Source: Hesperophylax magnus (Eukaryota > Arthropoda > Insecta > Trichoptera > Limnephilidae). Taken from it: 64,000 nucleotides of DNA. A program made the position numbers and the translations under genes. Every line of letters begins with the position of its first letter. The first letter of the stretch is position 1. Below, piece by piece: positions 45,227 to 54,629 of this stretch. The notes under the pieces were generated by a model. The model worked only from the letters and a program-made list of their open reading frames with translations, was not told the origin of the DNA and did not search any database. Location of the stretch: contig JAIUSX010000119.1 in the NCBI GenBank assembly GCA_026573805.1, forward strand, positions 4,216,001-4,280,000, read 5' to 3'.

Positions 45227-47491
45227 GTGACAGGAATGAATATGATTTTTTTTAAAACAGCGCCATATATTTTTGTTGTTTGTTTTTGGGGTGTTATGCC
45301 GTGTTGCGCTAACTCCTTCTTTAGCCGACGTTTCGTCGAAACGTCGGCTAAAGAAGGAGTTAGCGCAACACGGCATAACACCCCAAAAACAAACAACAAA
45401 AATGCTTTTGGCCGTGAGAATCTAAAAACTTACCTGACTAACCTCTATGGGGAGGAAGTTCACATGATGGTACGCCGTTTGGAGAATCTGAGGAAGCGTA
45501 GGAACCATTTATTGGGCAGCCTGGCTTTCGTCAAGAGATGCAAGAAGGAATCGGTCGTACCAGTACACATCCGTATTAAAAGACATATCGCATCCCGGAA
45601 AGCCGAGAGGGTGTTTCAAAGAGCAGAAGCAGCGCTACTAAGGGAAAGAATCCATAATGTGCGCAGCGAACTGGATGGAACATCTCGGGACCTTTTCAAT
45701 TTACACCTGCATCTGAGTACAATCCTAATCGAAGAAGATTGGAATAAAATTGACAATATAACTTACCAACAAGCACTAAGGTGTAAGCAGTCAACAGATG
45801 CGAGACAGAAACATAAGTTTGAGAGGCTCAACCAAGCCAAAAAAGGAGATCGAAAACAACTTGATCAAAATAAAGTAGTTATCAACATTTCGACCCTTGC
45901 GCTGAGCCCAGATGCAACTTCAGTGCTTGCTAAGGGCATGAACTATGCAGTTGCCCCCAAAAAGATACCTGTGGAATCTATCGTATGTGGTGTGGAGACA
46001 GCACTACATACAATGATGAAAGTCCACAAAATGTCAGAATCGCAAGCAGAGAACATACGACAAGAGACTAGCCATATTTTGAAAAGGGCTGAAATACCCC
46101 GCCCAAACATCACAAAAGGAGAGTTTGCGGCCCTAAAAGAATTGCGCGCCAATGAGGAAATCTTGGTTCTGCCAGCCGACAAAGGAAATGCCACTGTCGT
46201 GATTAATACGGTAGACTACATAAAGAAGATGGAAGACCTCTTGTGCGATTCCGGCACCTACAAGAAGATCAAAAACAATCCTACTAACAAGATTGACTTA
46301 AAGACAAGGGAACTAGTCAAAGCATCTAGCATCAGAAAAGAGGATTGGTCTAAGCTTTTTGTAAAGGCCTCTAGAACTCCTGCCCTGTACGGTCTCCCAA
46401 AAATACACAAAAAGGGAATCCCAATGAGACCGATTGTCAGCGCTATTGGTGCACCTACATACAAACTGTCCCAACACCTCTCGAGATTACTGCAGATGCA
46501 AACTGGAAAAACCGAATCGTGGATTAAGGATTCAACAGATCTGATCAGTAAGCTTAAGCAGGTTAAGACTGAGGAAGGAGATATTTTGGTCAGCTTTGAC
46601 GTCGTGTCTCTTTTCACAAATGTGCCTCTAGAAGACTCAATGACAATGCTCAGTGAGATATATGAGGAAGACATCTGCAAACTTTTTGAACACTGCCTCA
46701 AAACGGGATACTTTGCGTTTCAGGGTGAACTTTTTGAGCAAGTGGAGGGAGTTGCAATGGGCAGTCCGTTATCGCCAGTAATAGCCAACTTCTTTATGGA
46801 GAAGTTTGAGGAAGCGGCACTCGATACAGCTTCAGCTGTCCCTAAAGTATGGTGGCGCTACGTCGACGATGTCTTCGCCATTTGGCCTCATGGAACGGAG
46901 AAACTTAACGAATTCCTGGACCATCTTAATTCTCTCCACAGCAAAATTAAGTTCACAATAGAGCTGGAAAACCAAGATAAAATCCTGCCTTTTCTAGATG
47001 TGGAGGTGATGCGAAAACACGATGGTAGCCTAGGACATACCGTATATAGGAAACCAACTCATACGAATCGATACTTACACGCTGATTCGCACCACCACCC
47101 AGCGCAGAAGAGAGGACTTATCCATACGTTGGTGACCCGAGCGACCAGAATATGTGAAGAAACAAAACTTGGAGCAGAACTTATAAAACTGACCGATGCA
47201 CTGGAGCGCAACGGTTACCCGGCAAGTCAGACAAGGCAAATTTTAAGAGCCAAATCTACAACAAACGAAGACAGAGTTGAACAAGACTCAAAAGGCTGTG
47301 CTTTCCTGCCTTTCGTTCACAATGTGACAGACAGAATTGCCAGGCTGTTGAGAAAAGAAAACATCAAAACTGTCTTCGGAACCACCACCAAAATCCAAGA
47401 CCTACTGAGGTCTGCAAAGAGACTAAGTTTCCTCTGGAAGCAGATGGAGTGTACAAACTCAGCTGCTCTGGTTGTGACAAGGTTTATATAG
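45227..47491 (+). CDS. Penelope-like reverse transcriptase
   Basis: The 754-codon frame runs through the terminal-repeat palindrome (about residues 15-70, probably not protein), a basic N-terminal domain, and a Penelope-type RT. Features seen: VLPADKGNATVV, ALYGLPKIHK, VSFDVVSLFTNVPL (catalytic Asp about 458), VAMGSPLSPVIANFFME, YVDD (545-548) and YRKPTHTNRYLH. It makes cDNA on target DNA. The frame is lost about 65 nt before its stop, near 47428, after which the endonuclease continues in another frame. One base change apart, the coding region looks complete. The true start is probably downstream of 45400. Confidence 0.9.
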   Translation: MTGMNMIFFKTAPYIFVVCFWGVMPCCANSFFSRRFVETSAKEGVSATRHNTPKTNNKNAFGRENLKTYLTNLYGEEVHMMVRRLENLRKRRNHLLGSLAFVKRCKKESVVPVHIRIKRHIASRKAERVFQRAEAALLRERIHNVRSELDGTSRDLFNLHLHLSTILIEEDWNKIDNITYQQALRCKQSTDARQKHKFERLNQAKKGDRKQLDQNKVVINISTLALSPDATSVLAKGMNYAVAPKKIPVESIVCGVETALHTMMKVHKMSESQAENIRQETSHILKRAEIPRPNITKGEFAALKELRANEEILVLPADKGNATVVINTVDYIKKMEDLLCDSGTYKKIKNNPTNKIDLKTRELVKASSIRKEDWSKLFVKASRTPALYGLPKIHKKGIPMRPIVSAIGAPTYKLSQHLSRLLQMQTGKTESWIKDSTDLISKLKQVKTEEGDILVSFDVVSLFTNVPLEDSMTMLSEIYEEDICKLFEHCLKTGYFAFQGELFEQVEGVAMGSPLSPVIANFFMEKFEEAALDTASAVPKVWWRYVDDVFAIWPHGTEKLNEFLDHLNSLHSKIKFTIELENQDKILPFLDVEVMRKHDGSLGHTVYRKPTHTNRYLHADSHHHPAQKRGLIHTLVTRATRICEETKLGAELIKLTDALERNGYPASQTRQILRAKSTTNEDRVEQDSKGCAFLPFVHNVTDRIARLLRKENIKTVFGTTTKIQDLLRSAKRLSFLWKQMECTNSAALVVTRFI
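45270..45402. repeat. Perfect palindrome of truncated Penelope terminal repeats
   Basis: Arms of 66 bp on each side of one base at 45336 are exact inverse copies. Each arm starts at the GAAAC box of the hammerhead and runs to AACAAACAACAAA. The ribozyme core CTGATGA is absent in both arms. Confidence 0.9.
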
Positions 47492-47778
47492 GCCAGACAG
47501 AGCGGACGATTTCCAAAAGGATAGCAGAACATTTTCGTGCTTGTAAACTTGGCCACCCTGATAAATCGGCAATCGCCGAACACTTAATTGAAACCGGCCA
47601 TTACTTTGGATTTGCTCCCGAGGTCCTGGGAAGACCCAAAACTTATAGATCACGCCTGATTATGGAGGCAATTGAAATCTACAAAAATCCTTTTAATATC
47701 AATAGAGACGACGGAGCTAAGCTCAACAGCTCTTGGTATCCGGTAATTGACGGCTACACCAAAGCTAAACGCAAATAA
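47449..47778 (+). CDS. Penelope GIY-YIG endonuclease domain
   Basis: The frame reads VYKLSCSGCDKVYIGQTERT with the GIY (VYKL) and YIG (VYIG) halves, then SKRIAEHFRA with the conserved Arg, plus EHLIETGH and LIMEAIEI with the Glu. It stops at 47776-47778. It nicks target DNA for priming. In related elements it is fused to RT; here a single-base frame change near 47428 separates them. Confidence 0.88.
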   Translation: MYKLSCSGCDKVYIGQTERTISKRIAEHFRACKLGHPDKSAIAEHLIETGHYFGFAPEVLGRPKTYRSRLIMEAIEIYKNPFNINRDDGAKLNSSWYPVIDGYTKAKRK

Positions 47779-47889
47779 CATGTCTAAGTATACTCCAATA
47801 CCATATAATAATACAATATAAAACCATTGCATTTATACCTTGATACTGGGTACATCTACTCTAACCGCTGTCAATCGGTTTTCTAATTC

Positions 47890-48035
47890 TAGAATTCGCC
47901 ACAAGATGGCGCCACTTCCGTTGGCATTTCGCACTTGGACGGGACCCAGGTTAACATAAATACTGTGCTTTCAGAATTCGACACAAGATGTCGCCACTTC
48001 CGTTGGCATTTCGCACTTGGACGGGCCCAGGCCAC
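47890..48035. repeat. Tandem duplication next to Penelope pLTR
   Basis: CACTTCCGTTGGCATTTCGC and ACTTGGACGGG recur 84 bp apart with two or three changes. Confidence 0.8.
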
Positions 48036-48094
48036 AAATAAATAAGCACAAACTCGACAACCAAAAATTTACACATCTTCGGATCTACCGGATC

Positions 48095-48137
48095 TGCCCT
48101 GATGATGGACACTGCAACGCTGTCCGAAACGTCGGCT
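48095..48137 (+). ncRNA. Hammerhead ribozyme in Penelope 3' pLTR
   Basis: CTGATGA (48099-48105), stem II GGACA/TGTCC with inner GC pairs, GAAAC (48126-48130), and then GTC as cleavage triplet before GGC. The GCC before the core pairs with this GGC (stem I). The ACGT between GAAA and the cleavage site is self-complementary, so stem III would form between two copies. All core bases of a hammerhead are present and the triplet is the favoured GTC. Confidence 0.75.
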
Positions 48138-48479
48138 AAAGAAGGAGTTAGCGCAACACGGCATAACACCCCAAAAACAAACAACAAAAATGCTTTTGGC
48201 CGTGAGAATCTAAAAACTTACCCAGCGCCATATATTTTTTTTAAACGGCGCCACCTGTTGGACGTAAAAGCAACACGCGCTATTGTTTCTCTAACTGCAG
48301 AGACAGACTGATGTGAGATTACAGCTATTACGTAATAAATTTAAAGTTTCTTATCGGAAGGAGTTATTTATAAATTATGAAACAAATAAGTTTCCATGGC
48401 AACAAAAACATATTGACTTATTGTATTTTGACTATGAAACTCATCTTATTGTAACAGATTACTATTCAATTTCAGAGTA

Positions 48480-48660
48480 GTTGAAGATATTTTTTATTAT
48501 TTTTAAGCAATAATTATTAGTCTGAAACACCTATGTAAGTTGAAAAAACCTTTCCGAGAAAGAATACATGCCGCCGACGGGAATTGTACCCGCAGCCTTC
48601 TGACTGCCGGTCGTCTGTTCTACCAATTGCGCTACGTCGGCTTATTCGAAACCCGCCAAA
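48480..48660 (-). mobile_element. tRNA-derived SINE, minus copy
   Basis: The tRNA-like head lies at 48641-48570 and is followed (minus direction) by the body words CATAGGTGTTTCAGACTAAT and AATTATTGCTTA. A second body lies at 48685-48800 in the opposite direction. Confidence 0.7.
48570..48641 (-). tRNA. tRNA-like SINE head (not a functional tRNA)
   Basis: Exactly 72 nt. The acceptor stem GCCGACG/CGGCGGC has six of seven pairs and the T-arm GCGGG-TACAATT-CCCGT has five of five. The D stem keeps two of four pairs and the anticodon stem two of five, and T54 is missing. It can serve as a Pol III promoter but not as a working tRNA. Confidence 0.55.
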
Positions 48661-48684
48661 TTCTTCAATATGTACTTGTAGAGT

Positions 48685-48800
48685 CCTGAAGTTTTTTAAA
48701 ATTTATATAGGTGTATCAGGCTAATAATTACTGCTTATAAATAATAAATTATCCTTTGTGCTCTGCATAAAAAAAATCTATCTTTTGAACATTAGTTTAT
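48685..48800 (+). mobile_element. SINE body, plus copy, head missing
   Basis: TATAGGTGTATCAGGCTAAT, ATCCTTTGTGCTCTGCATAA and ACATTAGTTTATCAT match the body at 5740-5870. Confidence 0.65.
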
Positions 48801-49165
48801 CATTAAAAATAATAAAGATGTTTTGGTTTTTATTTAATTGGTAAATTCAATGCAGGGTATGTCTCATCACTAATGTAGGTAGTGCGTAGCTAAGATAATA
48901 TAATCAGTAATCTGTCTCTAAAACAAGACAACTATGTAGGGCGTGGTCTTGAGTGAACTTGGGAATTAGGGAATACGAATCTAGGGATAATCTACCCCTT
49001 CGGTCGGTTTTTTAATGCCACAAATACAAATTTCCATATTTTGCAATTCTAATTTCCGTCACGGAATCCTGAATAATGCTGCTAATTCGAAAACTAATCA
49101 TTTTTAGAAATGCTGGCCTAATACGCCTTAAAGGTTATTTCGGGACAGTTGAACGAGTATATTAC

Positions 49166-49217
49166 CTTCCTTTGTGTTCCGGGTGTCTCGGCAGGCGGCC
49201 ACTGGAGACTGCTTGCG
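49166..49217 (-). CDS. Candidate short exon of unknown gene
   Basis: A 52-nt stretch has an acceptor-like tttgttgttgcag|cgc and a donor-like ggaag|gtaata on the minus strand. One of its three frames would join in phase to the sushi exon at 39878, giving a Pro/His/Gly-rich linker. Nothing in the peptide is diagnostic. It could equally belong to another gene or be chance. Confidence 0.22.
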
Positions 49218-49219
49218 CT

Positions 49220-51425
49220 GCAACAACAAATACAAATAAACAATAAATAATTACGTAAAAAAAAAATTATTCATTTATTTATAAATATAAATTACAAACA
49301 ATACAAAACAAAATGAACCTTTGTCTGTCCAACTGGGAAGGATTCCAGTTTCAGGACAGCGAAATTGTGTATTTCGTACATTATATTCTTACAATGGAAT
49401 GGCGATGCTGTCAAAAAAAATTTGAGAACACTGTTGGTTGCATTCGAATTGACAGGATGGTTTCTTTATCCTTGAAAGAATCGCAAAGATGTAATTTATT
49501 ACCAGGGTCAATTTGGATAACATTAGTAATTGCATTCAGAACAGATGAATGGTTTCTTTCGGGACATCACAAGTCTGAGATTCTTTCCAGGGCATTTTGG
49601 AAAACATTTACAATTGTATAGTTAGAATTTCCACATTTATAAATTAGTATAAGACATACGAATCCAATAGTACTATATTTTTAGAATTTCTTAGGTGATA
49701 GAAATTTCACATTACTAGACCAGAATATATGCTGAATGACAAATGAATTTCCAATTATAAAATTTCGAATCTTTATTTATTAAATGGCTAGTCATTATTA
49801 TACAGTAATAAAAATAAAACCGCGAAAAAGATTCGTAATATTATTTTTAAGGTTGATTTTTTATATTGTTTCCTTATAATAAAATTTGTCTGCATTAACT
49901 AACTAACCATCAAGCCGTTTCGCTATATGAGTAGTCAGAGATCATGGACCGCCAAATAACTTGGTGTAAGCACACACACTCCTTGCTTCATTCACATTCA
50001 TACATTTATGTTATTGAACTGTAGTGCTTTTTGTCTCCTAATGGAAACCCGTGGAATAGACTCTTCCCCCATTCTGTTGAACAGAATTAATTCAGATCTC
50101 GACATTTTTAGCATCAATAAAACTGCATTTAAAAAGCTCTGTTACTACTAGTGTCGTTGATGCAGATTGTAATTTATGTAATTTACTCTTACAAATTATT
50201 TGAAAACGCATTAAAATGAACAATAAATTGATTAATAATTTAATAATAAGAATAATTTGTTTTTCTGTAGTAAGAGTTCAAAAGAAGAGGAAGATCGTTT
50301 GAAAGGGAGATATGTAAACACGAATGTTAGAGGGTATTACATCACAACTTGTTGAAAATAGAGCAACCAATGCATTTGTTGTATTTAAAGATGCACTATG
50401 AATTTTTCATACCTTGTAATATGTTAAATAACAGAACAAAATAAGTTTTTAATACTTTTCGGAGCAAGCTTCACGATGCTTTTCTATCGAGGGTATTTCA
50501 TAAATATTTTTTTCGTTTCGTCTCTGCAAATGTATGGATAATATCTTCCAAAATAACATTTATTTAAAGTTAAGAAATAGTTATAAATCTGTAGAAATTC
50601 GGAATGCGGGGTTTAAAATGGCTAGAAATTCCTGATATGTTTTCTCATGAATATTGTCATGTACAGTTATTAATTTATTTAGTTGGCCATAGTAAAAATC
50701 AGCTGAAGATGACAATAAAATGGATGTTTATCATTTACTCACAGCGTAACGTACGCCACTGAAACCCAGTGGCGGTTTTCTCTGTGCGTTTCTAAGTGCG
50801 TTTGTGCTGTAAAACCCCATTAAAAAGATAAGATTTTTTTTATTAATAATATCAGGTCAAAGATCAACCCGATATTCCCATTTCGTGCGTTAAAGAATCA
50901 GCACAAAAAGTTAAAACAACATAATTGCCAAAAGAAGACAACCTATGCCAAATAAAGACTATCGTTGTGCACCGCGAAGCTTATTGTTGGATGCCACGTG
51001 ACGATTGGAGATTGACGGATGGTGCCGCCGACCGAACTTCGCACACAATAAGGATGTTTTGGGATTTTATTTTCTATAGAAGTTGAATTAAATCTCTGTA
51101 CATTTATATTTTAGTTTTCCTGCATTTCTCCAACCATTTGCTTAGTGACATCTTTTTTAGATATACATTACTATATATATATATATTACTTATACGAAAG
51201 TTTCGGCAAATGCCACTTTGTCTATATCACTTAGTTATGCAATATTATATTGAACTTTCTCCAGTAAACTGTACAACAACAGTAAGTACACTTTCAGTAA
51301 ATATATCTTCTCTTTAATTTCGGAACCCCAAAATAACCTCGATAAACTTTGACTCTTGTTGCTAATGAGATAATTTTTACAAGAATAATAATATTTAAGG
51401 ATAAATTTACAATCTCTCTCTCTGG
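49220..51425. other. No gene recognised
   Basis: AT-rich. A 102-codon plus frame at 49313-49621 has no motif. A TATATATATATA stretch lies at about 51175. No repeat family assigned. Confidence 0.4.
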
Positions 51426-51427
51426 TT

Positions 51428-52141
51428 TCAATCCTGGGATTGGTTTGCAGCAATTTCATCTAATCTCCTCTTCCATTCTTCCCAGTCTTGTGCGGCTCTT
51501 TTGACTTTTGCATATGATGAGCAGCGCACGTCCACCAGCAGGTCCTCCAGGTACTCTCGGCGTGGGCGTCCCCTAGAGTTGGTCCCCTCGGTCATACCCT
51601 CCATTATGACATGCAAGAGGCCTTCTTGTCATATAACATGGCCGATCTATCTTGCACGCCTTTCGGACAAGGTCCTGAGCAGGTGCCTTCCTCCTTCGAT
51701 TCTTTGGAGAACCTCCTCATTTGTAATATGGTCTCTCCAGGAAATTCCTAACAGTCTTCTATAGGACCACATCTCAAAAGCCTCTAGTCTCCGTTTATCT
51801 CTTTCGGATAGGCACCATGTTTCGCAGCCGTACATCAAGATACTCCATACTTAGGTCTTGATGAGGAGTATTCTGAGTTTTAGGTCTATATTATTCGATT
51901 CTATTATTTTCGACCTTTTATTGAATGCAAGCCTAGCCTGATGTATACGGCTGTCGACCTCGCTCTTAGACCGACCGTCCCATGTTATTTTGCTCCCGAG
52001 GTAAACAAACTCCTTGGTGTTCTTTAGTAGAACTCCTGCCATCTCTACTCTCATCTGATGTTGCGTTCGGCCTACAGTCAGCAGCTTTGTTTTGTCTTTA
52101 TTTATCTTCATGTTGTAGTTGTTTTGAAGAATGCTTTGCAT
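51428..52141 (-). pseudogene. RTE-like RT C-terminal half
   Basis: The minus strand reads KTKLLTVGRTQHQMRVEM, FVYLGSKITWDGRSKSEVDS, RIHQARLAFNKRSKII, then YGCETWCLSERDKRRLEAFE, YRRLLGISWRDHITNEEVL and SRGRPRREYLEDLL to the end. This is the standard C-terminus of RTE-like RTs. The frame changes at about 51840 and 51610. Catalytic motifs and the endonuclease are missing. Confidence 0.85.
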
Positions 52142-52375
52142 TTACAATAATTACCATTAATTATTCGCAGTGGAAAAACCATATTAATTATGACGTCAAA
52201 ACAAGATAATCAAATATAAACACTTCTTCGGAAATATTCCAACAAAGTATAATAAGGTAAAGCCAACAAAATATATTTTAATTACTATTCTAACACATTA
52301 CGTATTTAATAATTATACAGTAAAGCTACTATATTTTATGTAAAATTACAACAAGGGTTACCTCATAATGCATAT

Positions 52376-52480
52376 TCATATCAATTCCCGTCGGCGGCAT
52401 TTTTTTGTTCTGGGGAGATATTTTCAATTTGTATGAATATTTCAAGCGACTAATTATTGCTTATAACAATATATGATTTA
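52376..52480 (+). mobile_element. SINE fragment
   Basis: TCAATTCCCGTCGGCGGCAT then TTTCAAGCGACTAATTATTG match the SINE at 48.5 kb and 5.7 kb. Confidence 0.6.
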
Positions 52481-52558
52481 GACAGAAATTATTATTTAGA
52501 ATTGGATATAAATAATAATTTATTAATATAATTGTATAATAATAAATTTTTTATTTAG

Positions 52559-52623
52559 TCTTTATTTCCAAGTCTAAATAAAGACTTGTTACCGAAGTCT
52601 ATATTTAGACTTGGAAATAAAGA
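52559..52623. repeat. 29-bp hairpin with one mismatch
   Basis: Arms 52559-52587 and 52595-52623 are inverse copies with a single difference, around a 7-base centre (gttaccg). The left arm also contains its own partial inverse (AGTCTTTATTT/AAATAAAGACT). Confidence 0.85.
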
Positions 52624-52715
52624 TTTCGGTAGCAATATTAGGTATATGGTCAAAAATAAATATTAGTGTTAGAAATAACACCATCGGAGGAATAACGTTA
52701 CCACGGTTATGAATA

Positions 52716-53166
52716 TGGTGTGTAAGAAGTTATGTAGTTGTTTTTTATGTTAGTGTAAAAAATGATCGTCGAAGGACCTTGAATGATTGAGCAATGCCCA
52801 CTGCACATAAGATAATATTTGTTATATGGATAAAGGAAGGACTCACCATTAAGAAAGGGCACTTGTTTCTTCCCGTCTTTTCTTCACAACAATGTCACTT
52901 AACACAAGCGGATTGCACTATATCGTCGCGAATAATAATTTCGTAAGATAAGGGAGACGAGATCTCGAGCGGGTGCGGTTTATTGTTAGCGGTTCGGGTT
53001 ATTGCAACATACTGACGCCAAAGGGCACATAAAAATTAACAGGAATGGAAAGGAAGGTAGGAACAAAGGACAACAATACTATCTCAGTACAGTGGTCGCA
53101 GGTATGTGTGTATGTGTGCATGAGATGTATGTATAAATTAATGTCTATTGCGTATTGGCGCAACCA
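52716..53166 (-). repeat. BEL 3' LTR
   Basis: 451 bp. In sense orientation it begins TGGTTGCGCCAATACG and ends CTTACACACCA. Confidence 0.93.
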
Positions 53167-53180
53167 TGCCCCCCGCCTGG
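53167..53180 (-). other. BEL polypurine tract
   Basis: CCAGGCGGGGGGCA on the minus strand directly precedes the 3' LTR. Confidence 0.6.
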
Positions 53181-53443
53181 AAGGGGATGAAAGAATCCAC
53201 TTCCATAAACCATAAAAAGGGTCAGTACGCTTTAACGTTAAAACGAACAAAATTGTAGTAACACGCGGTAAAATTAATATTAATTTGTAAAAAGGTCAGA
53301 AAAATGTTAATATGTGATGCTATTGTACTAATTTATTAATAAATTAATCAGCGGTAAATTTAAACTAAATCAAATAGAATAATGTAGAAAATAAAAAAGA
53401 GGGCCATAGATGTACCATCTGATGACCAAGTTGCCAAAGACTA

Positions 53444-54517
53444 TTATTGCGACGGTAAAGGGCAGAGTTTTACTACTGCTCTGCGGTATATGCCGGTGTT
53501 CGTTTTGACATCAGCAACACGGGTCACTCCGTCCAAACCGGGATATACGCTGACTATTATGCCAATAAGCCATTGAAGAGGCGCAATATTGTCACACTTG
53601 ATCATTACAATTGTGCCTGCCGTTACCGGGTTTGAACTCGTGTTCCATTTCTGCCGCGATTGTAAAGTATTTAAATATTCCATACGCCAGCGGTTCCAGA
53701 AAGTCTGGACGAGATGATCGACGAGATGCTTCCTTTGCAGTAAGTTTACGGACTCGTTGGACAAGTCAGCGGCGGGTAGAGATTTTAACGGCGTAAGTGT
53801 TAAAAAATGCGCGGGTGTTAAAGGTAACGGAGCTGAAACATCGGTGACACTAAGTACCGACAGCGGACGTGAGTTTAAAATTGCTTCAATCTGAGAAAGC
53901 ACTGTCTGCATCTCTTCGTAAGTCAGTAGAGAGGTGCCTACGATTTTATTTAAATAACTCTTCAGGCATTTAATGTTACTTTCCCAGATTCCACCAAAGT
54001 GTGGAGCTTGAGGAGGATTCATTTTCCATTCGATGCGGTTTTCCCGTAGATTATTTGAGAGTTCCTTTTTATAATTACGAGACTCTATTAGATCGAATAA
54101 AGAGTTTAAATGAGACTTAGCTCCCACGAAGTTCGTTCCATTATCGGAGTACATTACACTCACAGGACCACGTCTAGATAAAAAACGCTTGAAAGCGTTG
54201 AGAAAGACTTCGGTGGAAAGATCTGAAGCGAGTTCGATATGAACCGCACGGGTCACTAGGCAGATAAATATGCAAATGTATGCCTTTTGACTTCGGACCC
54301 CCCGACTTCTATAAGGGATTATTTGAAGCGGGCCAGCGTAGTCAACACCTGTGTGTAGAAAAGCCTTGGCTTCGCGGACGCGACAAGCGGGTAAATCTCC
54401 CATTATTGGGAATTGTGGTTTAGGCTTAACCTTGAAGCACGTATTGCACCGGTGCACGCGCTTCCGGACCAGATTACGCGAGGAAAGTATCCAGAATCTT
54501 TGTCTTAGCAGAGACAT
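53444..54517 (-). CDS. BEL integrase
   Basis: The 357-codon frame begins MSLLRQRFW, within the integrase N-terminal domain, and holds the zinc-finger Cys pair (CNTC) and the core acidic residues D59 (GVDYAGP), D125 (YSDNGTNF) and E179 (GGIWES). It is followed by the C-terminal domain ending VVKLCPLPSQ. The domain's His residues lie upstream in an open stretch joined to it (about 54520-54670). It acts on cDNA in the nucleus. It would normally be the end of one polyprotein. Confidence 0.9.
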   Translation of the reverse strand: MSLLRQRFWILSSRNLVRKRVHRCNTCFKVKPKPQFPIMGDLPACRVREAKAFLHTGVDYAGPLQIIPYRSRGVRSQKAYICIFICLVTRAVHIELASDLSTEVFLNAFKRFLSRRGPVSVMYSDNGTNFVGAKSHLNSLFDLIESRNYKKELSNNLRENRIEWKMNPPQAPHFGGIWESNIKCLKSYLNKIVGTSLLTYEEMQTVLSQIEAILNSRPLSVLSVTDVSAPLPLTPAHFLTLTPLKSLPAADLSNESVNLLQRKHLVDHLVQTFWNRWRMEYLNTLQSRQKWNTSSNPVTAGTIVMIKCDNIAPLQWLIGIIVSVYPGLDGVTRVADVKTNTGIYRRAVVKLCPLPSQ

Positions 54518-54629
54518 GAGTAAAGTGGGACCCGTATGTAGGTTCTTGATATGATAGTAATCTATTATTAAATCGACTACATGATCACGCGCGGGTAATA
54601 GAATGGGATGACGACTGTCAAATTCTATT

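Larger units (their letters stand above)
45258..48239 (+). mobile_element. Penelope-like element, near full length, 17-bp target duplication
   Basis: The direct repeat CAGCGCCATATATTTTT lies at 45258-45274 and 48223-48239. The 5' end is a perfect 133-bp palindrome of terminal repeat (45270-45402, centre 45336). The 3' end carries a full pLTR (about 48080-48222) with a hammerhead motif. RT and GIY-YIG endonuclease lie between. Two 60-bp segments of the 3' region (47890 and 47974) are tandem copies. The right flank (ACGGCGCCACC) resembles the left (ACAGCGCCA), so the target itself may have been repetitive. Confidence 0.88.

Noticed and set aside
48570..48641. Functional tRNA gene
   Set aside because: Acceptor and T arms pair, but the D and anticodon stems do not. 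SINE body sequence follows.
49313..49621. 102-codon plus frame
   Set aside because: No domain or codon signal; surrounded by AT-rich non-coding DNA.
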